A program made the position numbers and the translations under genes. From Ulvibacter litoralis (lineage in GTDB: Bacteria > Bacteroidota > Bacteroidia > Flavobacteriales > Flavobacteriaceae): a stretch of DNA of 64,000 nucleotides. Under the pieces are notes generated by a model. The model had not been told where the DNA came from. It searched no databases and saw only the letters and a program-made list of their open reading frames with translations. Shown piece by piece: positions 62,042 through 64,000 of the stretch; the first letter of the stretch is position 1, and each line of letters opens with the position of its first letter. Location of the stretch: positions 310,001 through 374,000 of the forward strand of contig NZ_FNBA01000001.1 in assembly GCF_900102055.1 (NCBI RefSeq), written 5' to 3'.

Positions 62042-63406
62042 TTATAAATTAGGAACTTTCACGCTACCGCCAACCCAACAGTTAAAGGTAATCGTTTTTC
62101 CTCCCATACCAGCATCAAAGATATCACTTTTTTGCGGAGCACGCTCTCTATAACTTGCAGCAGTTGCTCTTGCGTTACCCGCAATAGATCCGTCAACACG
62201 AGCAGCTTTATCAGCCATTTCTGCAGCTTTCCAGTAAATTGCTCTTTTTTCGAACACTGTATTTCCACAGCTATTTGCACTTGCAGCATACATGTTCGCG
62301 ATTTTTAAATACGCTCTACCCATAGATGGTTGTTGCTCTACTGCTTTAAGATAGTAAGATCTAGCTTGACTATTTCTTCCTCTAGCTTTCATTTCGTCAG
62401 CAATACGGTAGTAAATTCTTGCACTCTTACGAGGATCATCTTGCATGTTCGCAGACTCTTCGAAATAAGAAATTGCTTTGTCTGAATTACCTTTTTCTTT
62501 TTCTAACTGACCTAAATACAATTTCGTATCTGCTGAAGGAGCCAATCTATCTAACTGCTCTACTAATTTTATAAATAAAGGATCGCTTGTACAGTCTTTT
62601 CCTGAAAGACGCCCAGCTGCTCTTTTAATCCAGTCGATATCGTTTTTCTTAGCTTCGAAATCTTTATTGTACAATGGGATTAAATTTGGACAATCTGCCA
62701 ACTGACCTAATTTACCATCTACACTACCTTTTACTTTTCCGTAAGAACCAAGATTTGTTTCATAAGCTTTTAAACGTTTTGCTTCTTTACTTGAAAGTGT
62801 TTGACCCGCATCTTGCTTGTCTGAAAGCTTGTTGATTTTAATCGCAAGTTCACTTTCTTCTTTTTCTAACTTTTCAGTAATAATATCATATAAATCAAAA
62901 ACATCTTGAAGATCTTTTTCACCTGAACTTTGTAAGTCTACAGCCAATGAGAAATATGTGTAGATACTTTTCGGACTTGTAAAGTTTTCAGCATCTTTTT
63001 TAAATGCTTCATCAAATGCATTAAACTGTTCCATTTTAGTACCGATACTATTGTCGTACTTTATTTGAGCAATATCAGACAATACATCTCCTGTTTTAGT
63101 TTTAGAACCGAAGTATTGCATTCTGTATTTGTATGCTTGTTCTAAATCGGCGATTTTACTTTTATCCCCTTTTTCAATGAAGTACTCAAACATTTTTACT
63201 GCATACTGATAAGTAGCCATACTATATGTAGGACATTCTGTAACTACTTTGTCGTAATTTTGAAGTGCAACTTCGTAGTTTTTAGCTTTTGCAGGTTCAA
63301 TAAACAATGAACCTAACTCATAACATTTGTTATCCGCTTGCGCGAATGATTTTCCACTTATAGTTAATGCGCATAGCATTACCAGTAAAAATAATTTAGT
63401 TTTCAT
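62042..63406 (-). CDS. Exported tetratricopeptide-repeat protein
   Basis: From ATG 63406 (MKTKLFLLVMLCALTISGKSFAQ) the protein is 454 residues with a signal peptide. Helical TPR units are seen at about 45-90 (YEVALQNYDKVVTECPTYSMATYQYAVKMF) and in the last 150 residues (KLYLGQLEKEKGNSDKAISYFEESANM; RNSQARSYYLKAVEQQPSMGRAYLKIANMYA). It is probably a periplasmic scaffold. The C-terminus has a Gly/Trp-rich end (GGKTITFNCWVGGSVKVPNL). A longer start at 63460 precedes the signal peptide and overlaps the outer-membrane gene, so I rejected it. Confidence 0.82.
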   Translation of the reverse strand: MKTKLFLLVMLCALTISGKSFAQADNKCYELGSLFIEPAKAKNYEVALQNYDKVVTECPTYSMATYQYAVKMFEYFIEKGDKSKIADLEQAYKYRMQYFGSKTKTGDVLSDIAQIKYDNSIGTKMEQFNAFDEAFKKDAENFTSPKSIYTYFSLAVDLQSSGEKDLQDVFDLYDIITEKLEKEESELAIKINKLSDKQDAGQTLSSKEAKRLKAYETNLGSYGKVKGSVDGKLGQLADCPNLIPLYNKDFEAKKNDIDWIKRAAGRLSGKDCTSDPLFIKLVEQLDRLAPSADTKLYLGQLEKEKGNSDKAISYFEESANMQDDPRKSARIYYRIADEMKARGRNSQARSYYLKAVEQQPSMGRAYLKIANMYAASANSCGNTVFEKRAIYWKAAEMADKAARVDGSIAGNARATAASYRERAPQKSDIFDAGMGGKTITFNCWVGGSVKVPNL

Positions 63407-63425
63407 AATGGTAGTGTTTCCTTTT

Positions 63426-64000
63426 TTAGTCATAATATCTTTTTTCGAACCATTTGTCATTAAGTGACAAACTTAAAAATGTGTTGAAAAAGTTTTCTTG
63501 TATCAATCCAAAATCTGTTGTTCCTCGTTTTCCTAGTTCAAAACCTAGATTTATATTAGAGAATAGTTTTCCAGCTGGTAAACCAACTCCAAAAGATATG
63601 CCAAACTCATTAACATCTTGTCCAGCAATATTTATTCCCGTTTCTTCAAAACGAATTCCGGCTCTGTAAACAACTCTATTCCAGTAACTACCTAATGCAT
63701 TATAGTTCGGGATAAAAAATCCTCCCGCTCTAAATTTAGATGCATTCACAAAGCTAACATTATCTAAAGAGGTATCAAAGTCTATATTTCTGTTTGTAAA
63801 ATTACTTGTTTTTTGATTGGTATATTCCAATCCAACAAACCAATGTTTAGGAGCTCCTATTCCTGCTCCAAGCGTAAACTGAGATGGATACGTAAAGTCG
63901 GTGTCTGGATCATCAAATTCTAGTAATTCAGATTCAACTTGCAAACCAGAAGGCAGTACCATTACGGTAGATATTTCCCTACTATTTTCAGAAACGAAAC
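63426..64000 (-). CDS. Outer-membrane beta-barrel protein (FadL/OmpP1-like), C-terminal part
   Basis: The frame stays open to the window edge, so the N-terminus is missing. The visible 191 residues are alternating beta strands: FTLGAGIGAPKHWFVGLEYTNQ, FRAGGFFIPNYNALGSYWNRVVYRAGIRF, FGISFGVGLPAG and INLGFELGKRG. The C-terminus is LSLNDKWFEKRYYD. This is typical of Bacteroidota FadL/OmpP1-type barrels. It is upstream of the TPR gene in the same direction, 19 bases before its start, suggesting an operon. The substrate is unknown. Confidence 0.78.
   Translation of the reverse strand, partial: FVSENSREISTVMVLPSGLQVESELLEFDDPDTDFTYPSQFTLGAGIGAPKHWFVGLEYTNQKTSNFTNRNIDFDTSLDNVSFVNASKFRAGGFFIPNYNALGSYWNRVVYRAGIRFEETGINIAGQDVNEFGISFGVGLPAGKLFSNINLGFELGKRGTTDFGLIQENFFNTFLSLSLNDKWFEKRYYD

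Overview
The window looks like chromosomal DNA of a marine-type member of the Flavobacteriaceae (Bacteroidota). It is AT-rich and almost fully coding, with no gap over 300 bases. Lineage markers are the gldKLMN core of the type IX secretion/gliding system, the exosortase XrtF pair, HYC_CC_PP and DUF3347 proteins, a GYDIA-type GHMP kinase, class II HMG-CoA reductase, and promoters of the Bacteroidota TTG...TAnnTTTG type. I see no tRNA, rRNA, CRISPR array, insertion sequence or prophage.

Layout. 1-4.8 kb: start of an RND efflux permease with its adaptor, an ABC-F ATPase, a DUF983 protein and an FAD oxidoreductase. 4.9-14.2 kb (minus strand): gldK-L-M-N, an arginase-fold protein with a degraded metal site, topA and a membrane protein. 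14.3-23 kb (plus strand): miaB, a tandem pair of YD-like lipoproteins, a sensorless sigma-54 activator, lptE, a TPR-like gene, secG and groES-groEL. 23-30 kb (minus strand): two tiny proteins, then a copper/heavy-metal block (HMA protein, TonB-dependent receptor, CopA ATPase, HYC_CC_PP protein, DUF3347 lipoprotein), then XrtF with its partner. 30.9-44 kb: a GAF protein, a MacB-type permease, purH, the elongasome operon mreBCD-mrdA-rodA, a tethered nuclease, a DppC-like permease and the protease prc. 44.2-49.1 kb (plus strand): surE, a small membrane protein, lpxB, an NlpC/P60 hydrolase and comEC. 49.1-55.2 kb (minus strand): thioredoxin, two POT peptide transporters and dipeptidyl peptidase IV. 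55.4-57.6 kb: HMG-CoA reductase and the GYDIA kinase of the mevalonate route. 57.7-64 kb (minus strand): an envelope operon of outer-membrane protein, TPR protein, lptC, a small membrane protein, a CorC/CNNM protein and a PpiD/SurA-like isomerase.

The genes form coherent modules: protein secretion and gliding (gld), outer-membrane biogenesis (lptE, lptC, lpxB, PPIase), rod-shape growth (mre/mrd/rod), copper handling, and use of external peptides (DPP4 plus POT). The most unexpected signal is not a gene. The octamer CTTCGGAA (reverse complement TTCCGAAG) was found by eye 38 times, in every reading frame and both orientations, and is densest in comEC. That pattern suggests a genome-level DNA word such as an uptake, Chi-like or methylation-related sequence. 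No wholly new multi-gene system is obvious. Other leads are the arginase-like pseudoenzyme beside gldK, the sigma-54 activator/groESL arrangement, the diverging lipoprotein pair, a 33-residue basic peptide, and palindromes around copA.
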